From assembly GCA_013398295.1 (NCBI GenBank), contig VZSF01008848.1:62001-126000 (forward strand): a DNA stretch of 64,000 nt. The letters run 5' to 3'. The translations under genes and the position numbers were made by a program. This DNA comes from Chionis minor (lineage: Eukaryota > Chordata > Aves > Charadriiformes > Chionididae). Position 1 is the first letter of the stretch; each line of letters begins with the position of its first letter. Positions 36,401 through 48,722 of the stretch are shown here, piece after piece. The notes under the pieces were generated by a model. The model ran no database searches and was not told the origin of the DNA. It saw only the letters and a program-made list of their open reading frames with translations.

Positions 36401-38847
36401 TAGTCAATAATGCAGAAAGGCCTCTATTCCATTTTATGGGAACTTTCCACAAAGGTGTGTTCTCTACCCTCCTCTCCCTTGCAGAAATCCGATATGACTC
36501 CAAATTGAGTCCATACCTCAATTTTTTAAAATTGACTGTCTGGGTTGAGTGACCTGCAGTGGTCTACAGTACCTTCATTTAAATCTGACCTAGAACAGGA
36601 GGAAATAGCCATTTCCCAAAATACGAACCTTTCTCATAACCATCACAGCACTTGTAAATGTTTTAAATCCACATCACAGGAGACTAATGCCACTAATAGT
36701 ACTAATTGGCTCCCTTTTCTGTTCAGGTAGATGTCTATTCTTAGGATTGTGTAAGACCTGAAGACTACTTCTAGAAGTGGTTCTTCCATGCTAAATTTCA
36801 GGTAGTCACAGTAGTAAGGAAATGCCAATATTCATGTCATATCCCCTGCAACTGACCAGTTCCTGTAGTTATTTGTAAGTTCTAGCCATCAGCTGAACCA
36901 TTTCCAGGCACATGAATAACAAGAAAGGATTTTTTTCTTCTTCTCTTTTTTTTTTTTTATTTGTAACATGAGCCATCTGATTTAAATTTTGATACTGTAG
37001 ATGCAATATAGTTATTGACTTTTCCTACCTCTCTTTACATTATGGAACAATGACACTAGTTTCCCAGGGGAACTTCTTGCTGTTTCGTTTTCTAAAGTGC
37101 CCCTATTTCACATTTCATGCTTTGTTGTTGCTTTGCATCATTTTAAATAGATTTGAGTCCACAGCATTCAGTGAAGTCTAAACCACATTTTTGCATGATT
37201 AGTGGAAAAGTACCAGCACAAATTCTCCTATGAACTGTGGTCATCGTCATCCAAAACCAGACCTCAGAACTGAATATGCAGACCTACAAAGACGATTCAA
37301 ATGCCAAAGAGGTTTTCGGGTGGTATTGAGCTGGCTTGGAGACTTGTATTCTACTTCCCTGCTGTCCACAGCAGGAGAAAAAGGGCCAGACCGAAACTGT
37401 CCTTTACCAATTTGTGGGTACGATTTTAATTCCTTGGGGCTGAGAGCTGTAGCTGGCATTAGGTTGCTCTGACTCAGTATAGGAAATCAGAATGTGACTG
37501 AAACAGGATAGGGATTAGAATGATGGAAAAAAGGGAAGGGACACAACCCCAACCCCAAAAGAGTTCCTACTGCATGCAATTCAACCCATGCCTATTGTGC
37601 TTAGCTGCCTTTTCCCATGCACTTGTTTTTGATCTACAGCACACGCGACAGTGGTAAATACTAAAACCAGGGGAACATTTGCAAGCTATCAAAGGAGGTG
37701 GAGTCACTCAGGCAACTGGAAAGGGAAACTCTGCTATTTCTCAGGATATTTATAGAAGGGTACCCCCACTGCCATTTGTGCTTCAGGGAGGTCCTTCCCT
37801 TGATTGCTGATAGTGTGTATTTTAGCCATGTGTGGTGCAGCAGATTGGGCTCAGAGCTGTGAGCCACAGTCCCCCTTTCCCAGAGCTTCCTTTGAACTTT
37901 GCAGCCCTATGCAATAAAGTTATGTGTGTTGCTGCGCTGGCCCACCCAGAGAGCGAGATACTTCTTGGAAGCTGGCTTCCACTTCCCTATGGCAAGCTAC
38001 TGTGAAAATGCTATGGTAGGCTCTCCGTGTCAGCACTGCCTCTCCCTCCCCTCCTTGCTCCAGCCTGCCTACTGGAGGCGGACTAGGACTGCCCCAGCCA
38101 GAGCAGCACCCTTTGCTCAGTGCCGTCTCCGATTTGGGACCTCTCATTACTGTCCCACTCTGTGTGGCTTTCTTGCAAAGCAGGATGTTCAGTGACAACA
38201 CCACATTCACCCAAAGCTATTGTTTCAGCTTTTGTTTTTAATTGTAACATTCTCAATAGCTGGCCTTTTTTCCTTTTCTTTGATTATGAGAGAAACAGGG
38301 CTATGTTCCATGTGTTTCGTCAGTGACGGTGCCTTTTAAATCTCTAGCCCATTCTCAGAACAACAGTTGGAAAATACTTTTCAGGCCCCTCTCCCCAAAA
38401 ACAGCTGGTGCATTTTCAAGGGCTTCGGTTTAAGATGAGAGAAGGGAAGGGAACACCAGAAGGGGTGAGCAAGCCCGTCAGCTCTCTTATCCAAACACAC
38501 TGTCATTCCCATGATTGATGGGGCCCTTGACCAAGTTCTGGAAGACTTTCAAACACACTGTTCTGGGGTGGTGTGAGTTTCAGATGGTCATTCTGGCAGG
38601 TGTGACCATACAGAAATTAAGTGCTAGCTCCCCAAATAAGTACTGAATCCACAAAGATAACAATTTTCACAAGTCACTACCTTTGAGCAAAACAAATTGT
38701 CTTAGAGCTTAGGGATATTCAAGAGAGACTCTGAGAAGTTTACAGTTCACTAGGCACCAAGCATTAAGTCAGTCATTTACTACTTTTGCCAACAAACATA
38801 TGCTTCACAACCAAAACTAAGAATGTCTTTTTTCACTCCGTGGCTTT
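33461..38847. other. Gene-free stretch
   Basis: AT-rich unique sequence with A-runs (34459-34474), a T-run (36947-36959) and TTTTA units near 34535-34551. No gene, RNA or transposon was recognised. Confidence 0.65.
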
Positions 38848-38873
38848 AAAAAAAAAACACCCCAAAACAAACC
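38848..38873. repeat. Short A/C-only tract
   Basis: Ten A followed by CACCCC, AAAAC and AAACC; same class as the longer tracts. Confidence 0.8.
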
Positions 38874-39109
38874 ATATATTCAAAGTAAAATTTTAGTCTC
38901 TTATCCACGGAAATACCCTGTTTACTCAAAAACATCTTCAAGGACTAGCTTGTCGGTGGGAAGAAGCTTGCAATATAGCAATCTTTTCACTGAGAAGAAA
39001 AAAATCTAGCTTTAAATGGCTTTAAAAGAGTCCTAAACTGAAGAGAAGCAGCCTTATGTTCATTGTCGATACGGTACAAAGCTAAACGCAAATGTGAGTC
39101 AATTTGACA

Positions 39110-39134
39110 ATTTGACCTAATGCATAGGTCAAAT
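39110..39134. promoter_or_regulatory. Everted AGGTCA pair (possible nuclear-receptor site)
   Basis: A perfect 10-bp inverted repeat, ATTTGACCTA / TAGGTCAAAT with a 5-nt spacer, places two AGGTCA half-sites back to back (TGACCT, 7 nt, AGGTCA). Everted repeats with 6-8 nt spacing can be bound by RXR heterodimers. Binding here is only a possibility. Confidence 0.3.
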
Positions 39135-41253
39135 ATCTATGCACACTTTTGAAATTAAACTCTCCATTTTGGTGTCCATAAATTAGAAAGACATGTTTTT
39201 CTCTTGTTTTCTTCTACTGTGAACTATGACTAAAAGTGCGTATCAGCCTATAAATAAATGGACTGCTCAGACCCCTGTTTCAATGTCAAAAAAAAGCACT
39301 ACCTTCTGCTTCCAGAAAGTGAATCACTATCTTTTTTCTTTCATAAATAACGCTTTGCACATACAACACCTTTCACCAAAATTTCCAGAAGTGGGAAAAA
39401 CTTCCCTATACCTTTGGGAGACTGGAAAGTGTGAAGTGAGGAAGAGAGAAGGTGTTAAGTTCCCAGCAACCCAGGGAAAGTCAGAGCAGATGTAAAGAAT
39501 CAATTCCAGTTCATCCCTTTGCTAATGTGCTGCTGTAACTATTAAACCTTACCCTCCTCATATTAATAACAGGAAGTCAGTGGACAGTTACCCACCCAGC
39601 TCATGGATCTACTTGGAAATATGCTTTTTCTGTGTTTTCCCAGGGTTCTCCGGAGAACAATAAATTCCAGGTTTTCTCTGGAATTGGCACAGGCGGATTA
39701 AAAGAAAAAAACCCAAATATTGTGTGATATTTGTGCATCTTATACATTTGGCGGGGCTCTTGGTTTTGCCAGCAGGCAGATGGGTAGAAATCAAAGACTG
39801 TATCCAGTCACTGTGAGCTTCGCTGCTGCTTCCAGATGAAATACTCTGGCAATTTGACTTTGTACTGGAAAATACTGGAATTAATTTTGCTTTTGCAATT
39901 GCACTAATCATGGTCAGTGCTTCATCCCCTGTCACTGAAGGACAAGAGAAATTTTCTGCCATGGATGAGTCAGATTTGTCATGTGCAAAAATCTTGCTCC
40001 TGGCAGATCTTCATAATCAAGCCCATTTCTCATTAGCATGGGTGCTACAGTATTGTTTCCTCGGCTTCGCCAGCTGCCTCAGATCCCTGCTTCTTTAAGA
40101 GTCCCAACTAACTTGTCGCAGGGGCCCAAACTCCTGCACGTGTCTGAGACTGGAACATTTTAGCACTTTACAGCCTACTCAAATTGGATCATTGTGCATG
40201 TGCCTCCGGTCTGCCCTGGCACATGTATCACCCTTTAAATGAGAACTCTTATTTACCATTATACCACTTTAATGGTATAAAGGCAACTAGATGTTTCATT
40301 TACAACTGGATTCTGAATCATGGCCTTGAGGATCTCATTCTGGTTTTAATTTCTTGAATATTTTGTTTTGAATATATTGAAATTGATTGAAAGTGTATAG
40401 AGGGTGGGAAGGGGAAAGACAGCGGAGGAGTCACCACATTACATAGCTTGTGAAAGGCTGGAGCAGGATGCCTGCTGCAGAACAATGCACTCTTAGAGAG
40501 GCGCAGAGCCTGTGCTGGCAACTTTAGGGAGCTTTAAAGTCATGTGGATATAGTATGTCCCCAGCATGAGGCTGCATTACTCTGCCAGAGTACTGTGACG
40601 GACAAGTACTGCCAAAGGGTAAATGCAGAAAAGTTCCCAGTGTCTCACTGAACGTCGGCGCTACGAAAAGCAGTCATAAAGGATGCTTCGTTGTTGCAAA
40701 CACAGGAGGGGCAGGGCTGATAAAAGGAGGGAATTACTCTCTTCCACCGCCCCTGCCCCCACATACGTTGACAGTGTTGTCTCTATGGTCCTTTTTTAGA
40801 TAATGGAGAGAAATCAGCCCTCTGTGGGAAATACCAGACTACTTCAGAACCTACTTTAAAAAGGAATAAATCATTCCCTACTCCACAGCGTATATTGACT
40901 TGATGGCTACTGACTATTAAAAGACTCTGGAGTGACTAGCTCATAGGCAGATGTCTACATCGTAGACTTTGTCAGACTGTAGTCCGCCAGATAAAATCCC
41001 ACCCAAAATACCTCAGCACTGCAAGGAAATCTTCTGGAATTGCTTCATATACCCGTTGACTTCACTGAACATTTACGTTGGGAGGGCCTTTGATGCCAGC
41101 ATGGCAAAGAGCAACTTTTGTATTGCTTGAGGTCTTTGGACTGGCCTCTGCAGCTTTTCCATAGATCTTTATGAACAAGTACTCCTGTGGCAGAGGTTGA
41201 ATGAAAAAAGCACATATATACACCCGTTTTTATAAAATACATACAAACATGTA

Positions 41254-41330
41254 CATAGAATCGAATGGTTTAGCTTGGAAGGGACCTTAAAGGTCATCTA
41301 GTTCCAACCCCCCTGCCATGGGCAGAGACA
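41254..41330 (-). mobile_element. CR1 LINE 3' terminus, very short copy
   Basis: The plus strand reads a CATAGAATC-type block followed by TTGGAAGGGACCTTAAAGG, a CATCTAGTTCCAACCCCC stretch and TGCCATGGGCAGAGACA. This is the reverse complement of the last 75 or so bases of a CR1 LINE, so the insertion lies on the minus strand. Only the 3' tail survives, as expected for extreme 5' truncation. Homology to CR1 fades after about 41330. Confidence 0.88.
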
Positions 41331-41760
41331 GAAAGTCAGATTTTTGTTCTGAGTTTGAAAAAAAGGGTTGCTAACATGTAGGTACTTGATTAATAAGGGC
41401 TCGTTTATTCCTTACTAGTCCTTACCAGTGTCATTACGTCAGGGAGGTGGCACAGCGTTAGCACAGCATGGTTACACATGGACCCAGTGTGAGGCTGGGG
41501 CTGCAAAAAGCAAGAAGAGAAGATTCGCACCGAGTGTCATATATGTAAAATTAATAAAACTGAAGTGCTGTTTCTTGTCACTTTACATACATGACTACCA
41601 AATTTCTGCTAAACTAGTTCCCTATGTGTAGCGTATTAATTTCTGACAGTGAATACGGTCTGGTCTTGGGTTACCATTCTAGAGTCCATTATGCTGTATT
41701 TTAGGCACTTGTGAATTTACAGTAAAGCTTTAACTATGTTATACTCACAGTTTATTTGGC

Positions 41761-41866
41761 AAAAAAAACCACAATGCAAAGACACCCGCCCCCCCCAGGA
41801 AAAAAAACCACCCCCAAAAAACACCCCCCACCCCCCCCCAAAAAAACCCCAACAAAAAAAAAAAGT
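41761..41866. repeat. A/C-only low-complexity tract
   Basis: About 105 bp made almost entirely of A-runs and C-runs (blocks such as CCCCCCACCCCCCCCC and AAAAAAACCCC). It lies about 430 bp from the short CR1 terminus. C-runs this long are error-prone in sequencing. Confidence 0.93.
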
Positions 41867-42216
41867 GCAAATTTATGTAATTAGATTAAAAAAAATCAGT
41901 TAAGTGGTAGCAGCATTTTGTATATTCTTCCTTATTGGGCAGTTGGCTAATAGATTGGATTGCTCTAAAGGTTGCTCCCAAATATTGGTTTTAATCTGTG
42001 ACAGGAATCCAAACTAAACTTACATGTATCCCTAGTAATGTAGTGGTACAGCGATTACTTAAATAAAGGAAATAAGTTACCTAAACCTGTTAAGCCCTTT
42101 GAAGGTGAGCTGAAGCCTTCTGAAGATGTTTGGGGTTAAGTCTCCATTAATTTCCTTACACAGCTAGTTTTACTTTCTTCTTTAGGGCAGACCCGCGGTA
42201 TACTAGAAGTAGGATG

Positions 42217-42323
42217 TTGGGGTTTTGGTGCTTTTGGGTTTTTTTGGGGGGAGGAGGTTATTTTGGATTTTGGGGTTTGTTGGTTTTTGGAGTTTTTTGT
42301 TTCTTTTGTTTTGTTTTGTTTCT
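42217..42323. repeat. G/T-rich low-complexity tract
   Basis: The strand-reversed counterpart of the A/C tracts: runs such as TTTTTTGGGGGGAGG, ending in four TTTTG-type units (about 42303-42321). It lies about 350 bp beyond the A/C tract at 41761, in opposite orientation. Confidence 0.88.
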
Positions 42324-42990
42324 ATAAAAGAGGTTGTTATATTAGAGTTTTTATTCACCCAAGTGCAGGCAGAAAGGGGGTAAGTTAAATAACAGTTTCC
42401 AAAGAGGAAATCCTGCAGAGAATCAACCTTGGAAATAATGAAGTTAGGTGGAGAAACATCTGCCAACATTCCCATAGTAGCCCAAAATATCTGAGCCTTA
42501 AGGAAAGGTGTGAGGAGCAAAGGGGGCACAGAGGAAGGAAAACACAAGCAGGGGAAACAGGCTGGTTGGAAGGTTGTTATTGTAAAGTGGCCTCAAAGCT
42601 TCAAAGAACAATTCAGTGGTACTATTAAAAGAAAGGAATAAAACCAGGCAAAGAGTGAGAAATAAGGATGAAAATAGTTTCTTCTTACTCATGTGTCATC
42701 TACCTCTGTGAAAGTACCTACTTTCTGGTTTATTTAAATATGAATGTCTACCCTGAAAACCACGTGACAATGACTTTGCTCTTAAGCCTAGGCAGAGACT
42801 TTAATAGATGTTAATAATTTATATGGCTTTAGTGAAAGATGTTATTGTTTAGATCCCACAAAAATAAAAAGCATTGCTATCACCTATCATAATACGCTGT
42901 ATTGTTGTAGGTTAAGATAAAAGTCCATTAGAGTGATTGGCTGACTCACTGCAAGAATTCAAAGGCTCTTTATCTCGATTAGTTAAAGAC

Positions 42991-43079
42991 CTGTAATTAC
43001 AGCAGTTTGACCTCGAGGAAGGTAATTACTCCACAAAAGCTCTCTACAGGAAACCAGACATTAGCCTTGGCTAATTAGC
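42991..43079. promoter_or_regulatory. Cluster of homeodomain-type TAATTA sites (candidate enhancer)
   Basis: Three TAATTA cores fall within about 90 bp. One is the 12-bp palindrome CTGTAATTACAG (42991-43002), one is GGTAATTACT (43021-43030), and one is the 10-bp palindrome GCTAATTAGC (43070-43079). TAATTA is the classic core bound by many homeodomain proteins. The grouping and palindromy are seen directly; enhancer function is inferred and unsupported by conservation data here. Confidence 0.3.
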
Positions 43080-43950
43080 TTGACATTCACAAGCTGCCCA
43101 TATCAGAATGCAGATGGTTTGGCAACACCAGCATGCAAACAGCATCTACAAATACTGCATGAGCAGCCCCCAGAAAAGCAACTGCCTGTCAATGACGGCT
43201 AAGAGCGAAATTATTTTCTTGATGGCTTTTATAACTTGCTTTAAGAAAAATCCTTTCCCAGAGACAGTTTCCCATGGAGGAAGATGGAAGAAGTGGATGG
43301 CAGCCTGGGAGACTGACTCAATTTATTATGGGAAAAAGTAGATGAGGCTGGTTCCGTAAACTTTCCTGTTATTCCTGGTCCTTCTGACAGTGATTAGTCT
43401 TCTCATGCCTATTGGCACATTCTTCAATCCTTCTTCTTTTCAGTCGCTATAGGGTTTATATTTAGGATGCAGTAGGCTCCCTACATACGGTCCAAATACA
43501 GCTCAGCAACAATCAAAGTAAAAAATAGCATTTAATTTACGCTAAAAGTTGCATCATTTGCACACAAAATAAAGCTGGGTTTTGGTTTAGATTTACAGTT
43601 CCAACTGCCACAGACGTATAATAATGATTCAATTAGTCCTGTAGAGATGTTTTAGTGGGCACTCAGCACGTAGCTCAAAATAAACTCTACGCAGAGTTCA
43701 CACTTTTTTAAGAAAAGATAATTTAGAATTAATTATTTATTTTCCTTCCTAAGTGATAGCGAAATTTTAACCTATGTTTAAATTTTTTTTTCTTCAACAC
43801 AGCTTCATACCATGTGTCTTGCCAGGTTACTGGCCTGGTGTCATTTGTGTGAGCATGGTATAATGAAAGAAAAAAACCCCGTCATTCGGTTGCATGGCAA
43901 ACTATTCTGAGGCCAGACAGTGAAATGCCAGAGTTCTGTATATTTCTCCA

Positions 43951-43992
43951 GCAATAACTATGGAACAAGGGGCAATAACTACAGAACTAGGG
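43951..43992. repeat. 21-bp imperfect tandem duplication
   Basis: Unit GCAATAACTATGGAACAAGG plus G at 43951-43971 is followed directly by a copy at 43972-43992 that differs at 3 of 21 positions. Confidence 0.9.
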
Positions 43993-46900
43993 TTTTATTT
44001 ATTGTGAACGAGTGTTTCAGCAAATGATCAGCCTGTGCATTGGGGTGGCCTCTCAATAACCCACATCAGCAACCAAAATACCTTGGGCCTCTTCTGAAGG
44101 CATAATTGTGTCAGATGAGAGAGTTGCTTACTCCTCTGCACATTCATTGTGTCCCACCACACTTCTGGGGTGTCTGTCTGTTTTGGGGGGCAGCAGATCC
44201 TGCCAGCTAGAGACTGCAGTGGCACGAGATACCAGCCGGGAGGGCTGGCACAAAGAAAGCAGTTTGTCATCGCTCTGATTAAATGGTAGACTCTAATACG
44301 TGTCTGGATCAAACAGCAGTTTTGCCCAAACATGTGAGGTCTCTTTCACGGCTCTAATCTTTCTCCTAAAGTCTTTGGGAAGTCTGACCTCATCTTCCAA
44401 CATCTCCGCTCTGAACATTGCATAACAATGGGCAAACGGCCTGGTGAAAACAGCACACTGCCTCCTCCTGCCACTAGGTAAAACTGCTCTCTGAACCTCA
44501 AGGAAAAAGTATTTGGGAAGGCCTAAACTTGAAATTGCCCTAAACCAGCCATTCTCCTTTGCAATTTTACTGGAAGACACAGATGTCACATGTATAAACG
44601 GTACCAGGATCAGATCCTATGTCAAAATTGCAACAGGTATTACTAGTGAAAGAGTGGAGCTTTGGAGAATAATTCTGGACATTTTCAGTTAAAAGTTTTC
44701 ATGCTATTTTAAAAATATTTCATATCAAACTATCATTTTACAATAGATTATAATACATATAAAGGTTTGAGGACCTTACTAGTAAAAATGTAGACACAGA
44801 AGTTAAAGTTATAATGAGACATATTCTTACAGCATGCCTAAAGCTTACAATACGGTAGGTATTCTGGTGAGAAGCAAGATAATTGCTACCTATGAATAAC
44901 AGAGACATACCTGCTTTTCCTTTTTCATTGCTTGCATTAAAAAAAATTATTCAATGTCAGAATATTTTATTATCTCAAGTGCAATTTTAAAAGCAAATTG
45001 TCACAATGCCATTTTGTTCTTCCTGCCACAGACATTTTTTGTAATGGAAAGTGTGCTTCACAAATCAAGAAAGGATCCAAAAGGAGGATGAGGCAATAAA
45101 GCGGAGTGAGTTATTGAAGTTCTGGTAAATGAGTGTTCACGGGTATTCCTGGGGAACTTTTCTGCCTGCTTCTTCTCTCTGTCTCTGAACACTACAGTGT
45201 TTAGCTTTCCATCAGCTAAACCAATTTTATTATGCCTTCTGCAATTGTCCATAAACTTAACAGAAGAAAGAACTAGATTATCTTGCAACTGTTACAAGAT
45301 GCAGATGAAATGGGGAACAGGGAAGAAAAAATCCCCCCTGTGGAGTCAAATATGTTCTGCAGTCCTTTCTTTTAACTAAGTTTTTCTCTTCTGCAAGATG
45401 TGAGATAGATGAAGAATGCTGGAATAAATATGTATTTCTCCTGTGTTTATTTGTCATTCACTTATTTTCCAGTCTCAGCACAAGCAGTGTTTTATTGCTC
45501 AACTAACTGAGAAATATCTACAATTGTTAAGTGTTGTTTGAACATCCCTAAAAGTAAAAAACAAAAGAAAATACATGTACAAAGGAAGCTCTTGTTGCAC
45601 TGAAAATTGTCAATTGGACAATCTGTGGAAGAATGTGCTAATGAAATAAGATTTTGTTGATATGTAGGGAATAATTTGACAGAAAAAATTAATGTTCTTC
45701 CTCTTACCATTCCCAGCACCTACACTTGCCCCAGATTTACCTTTGTTACATCAAGGGGTCCTTAGAAATGTCATTAAATTGTCCATTATGTTCACAGACA
45801 TTTACAGCATATCTCAAATTTGATGGTTTTGCAGGTAGGTCTAGAATCTGCAGAGGCCCATTTACATTGTTCCATGGAAGGCTATGGAAATGCAGGCAAA
45901 GACCTGCTCCTTTCCTGAGGCAGCTGCAGTTTTCTACTGAAACAATTCAGCGTCACTGAACATGGTTCTGGAGGTGTTACACTGTCAGCACTAACAAATC
46001 GAAGTGGGCATTGAGGGAGGCTTTGAGTGACTGTTCTTTCCTCAGAACAAGAAAAGGACACACATCTACTTTCCCACTCCATGCAGCCAGGGAGTTCAAG
46101 CCTACCTGCTTTCTAGATGCTCCAACCCATGCAAAGCAAGAGGAGCAAGCATCTGCTCTTTTCCAAACCCATTCAGTCTTTATTCTTTACAATCTTTGCC
46201 AAAAAGGCTATCAAACACAGTGGTAGGGCATGGGGGACTGGGAGTCGGGGAGGGAAGTCAAATACGGCTGTTTTTCCTTCAAGAAATAGGCTAAATCCCA
46301 ACAAAGAGCCACTGGGCCCAAATCAGCAACCCTCAGTGTGATGCCTCCCAAGTCTGCTTTTGGAAAGGTAGCTTGTTATGCATATAGGATGAAAAACTGT
46401 ATACTGGAAAAACACAGAAAGTAAATATTTAAAGAAAAAGAAACACAATGAAAAAAATGCCTTGTGTTTATATTTCTGTGGGCCACTGCCAAGTATCTCT
46501 CCGCCTGTTGCCCATCTAATGTTTAGTGTACCATATGTTTTTTAAACCAGTGGATTAAACTCCTCCATGGTTGTGAAAAACATCAGTGTATTTGTTCTGG
46601 ACTTCCTCTCCCTGCATTTGTTGTTAATTTACAAGTTTCTCACATCCCTCTGACAATTTCTGTCTGTCTGTTTACATGTTTTAGATTTCTGATGGAATGT
46701 ATATATTGCTCTTACTGCCACCCAGAATCTGTTATCCCCAGGAACATCAAATGTTGCTCGGACATATTTTAGAGGACATCTGAAGACACAGGCCAGGAGT
46801 ATCTGTGGTGTCTTTTCAGTCCCAAGCTCCTTGATGCCTGCATTTTAATGCTCAGAGCACCGTGTCCCTTCAAAGACAGGAAGACTGTCGGGTCCCAACT

Positions 46901-48663
46901 TCTGTTCAAAGCTCAGTGAAAGTCTTAATCCAAATCTTTTTTGAGTAAGAATGAGAACCAGAGCTGCCTAATTCTAATTTAACCTCCATCACAGCTACTT
47001 TAGCCACATACTTCACTTTGTGACATTTGGTGGTCAAGCAACACATCTAGGGAGCTGTTTTTTTGCACGCCTTGTTTTTGCACATCTCTGCATATCTGGA
47101 GATGCACACATCTGCTCAGTCTCAGAAGACACAACCACCACTGCCACCCATTTTTCCTCCTCTCAGCTCTCTGATCTGTCAAGTGAAGAAAGAGGTTGTA
47201 TTAACTCTTATTGATATGGGCTTATGATTTACACAGAAACGTTAATGTAAGGCACAGCTTTAAAACTCTTTAATGTTACCTATACCTGTGCTGAGGCTTA
47301 GGGAACTTGGCTGAAGCAAAAGCATTCTTCTGTGGGGTTTCCAGTTTCCCAGGAAGCAGAAAATATGAAGCGCCAACAGAGCTAAAGACTAGCAGAACTG
47401 CTATCTCCTTTTGAATACATAAACACTTGGTGGTGCATTCATAATGACTCACAGTGAATATTCTGGAGAATGTGTTTGTTAGTGAAAACCTGATTGGAGC
47501 AGCGAATCACATTTTGATTCATAAATGTGACTGTTCTCTTCAGGAATCCTATTGTCAGAGAGTACTCACCCTCACTGGAGATGTACAGGTATGCCACATG
47601 CAATGTGCATGTCAAACACCCCAAAATATTTGGCTCTGGGTGCCCACAAGGAGGCAGTTGGTCAAAAGTGGCCACTTCCACCCCTGAGCAAACAGCCTTG
47701 CCCACACATTTCCTATGCAGTCACAGGTGTGGCGCTTGGGTGGACATTTGGCCACCTCCACTCTCAGAGGTGGCTGGACAGTTCATGCCGATAGGGAGCC
47801 CCGGCCAGTCCGTGGGATGCCAGTAGCTTGCTCATTCGCAGTGGGAAAAATGATGAGTCTGCTGCTTTAAACCAGAAAAGTCATCTTTTTCAGCGTTAGA
47901 TCGTGGGTGAGAGCTTGTTTCTGATGTGAAGGCAAGCAGTGAGCTGTGTCTAAATATTCTGAAAATGCATTTGTTTACTTCAAAAGCTCTGACTCGGCTT
48001 ACACAATGTGATAAATGCTTGGTTGTCACATTACCTAACCTGGAAAAACCTGTGTCTCTTGCTGGGAACTAAGGCAACGAGAAAAATGTCAAAAATTCAT
48101 TGTTTCAAGTAGGAAAACAAAGTGAAAACCTTCTCACAGATTGTGGCTGGAAGGAACTTTTACTGGTGCTCAGCTACTTATAAGTGCATAGCACCAAACC
48201 CCCATTGATTTTAATAACATGACTGATTCCTGTGGGTATTAGACTCTTGAATATTTTTGAGGAGGTGGCCTATGTTTCTTGTAGCCTGAGCTGACAGAAT
48301 ATGAGATGTCAAAAACTGTTTTGGCGTGAGCACTTCAGTTTGGCTTTTTTACTGCTGCTCCTCAGGAAGGACTGGGAGTGTTCCTGCAACTGTTAGTCAA
48401 AATCCAGAGCTGAGACCAGCTGATGAGTCTCAATGATACGTCAGTGCCAAGGTTCCTCTTGCTTCCCAGAGCAAACAACAGCCCACATGCCTCTGCTGAC
48501 CTGCGCTGCTCAGCCTGGATCGTTGCTTTCCATCAGATGGATGAGAACTGTGGAGGAAACCATCTTGCTCAGACCACATCAAGCTCAAAGCCCACTGCTG
48601 TCCAATTTAGGCTTTCCTTTCTTCCCTTTGTCTTTGACCCTATGTTGCACGCCTTCTATCAGC

Positions 48664-48722
48664 ACATAGCAGCTGATATGTCAAAAGACTATTCTATCAG
48701 CTATGTCAAAAGACATAGCAGC
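48664..48722. repeat. Nested direct and inverted repeats
   Basis: TATGTCAAAAGAC occurs at 48677-48689 and again at 48702-48714. ACATAGCAGC bounds both ends (48664-48673 and 48713-48722). GCTGATA at 48672-48678 is the inverse of TATCAGC at 48695-48701. The second copy also folds on itself as TATGTC-AAAA-GACATA. Confidence 0.85.

Noticed and set aside
39609..39962. 117-codon minus-strand open frame beginning MAENFSCPSVTGDE
   Set aside because: It starts with an ATG but has no recognised family, splice context or codon bias.
47751..47774. 8-bp inverted repeat GCCACCTC / GAGGTGGC
   Set aside because: Too short to separate from chance in a locally GC-rich stretch.
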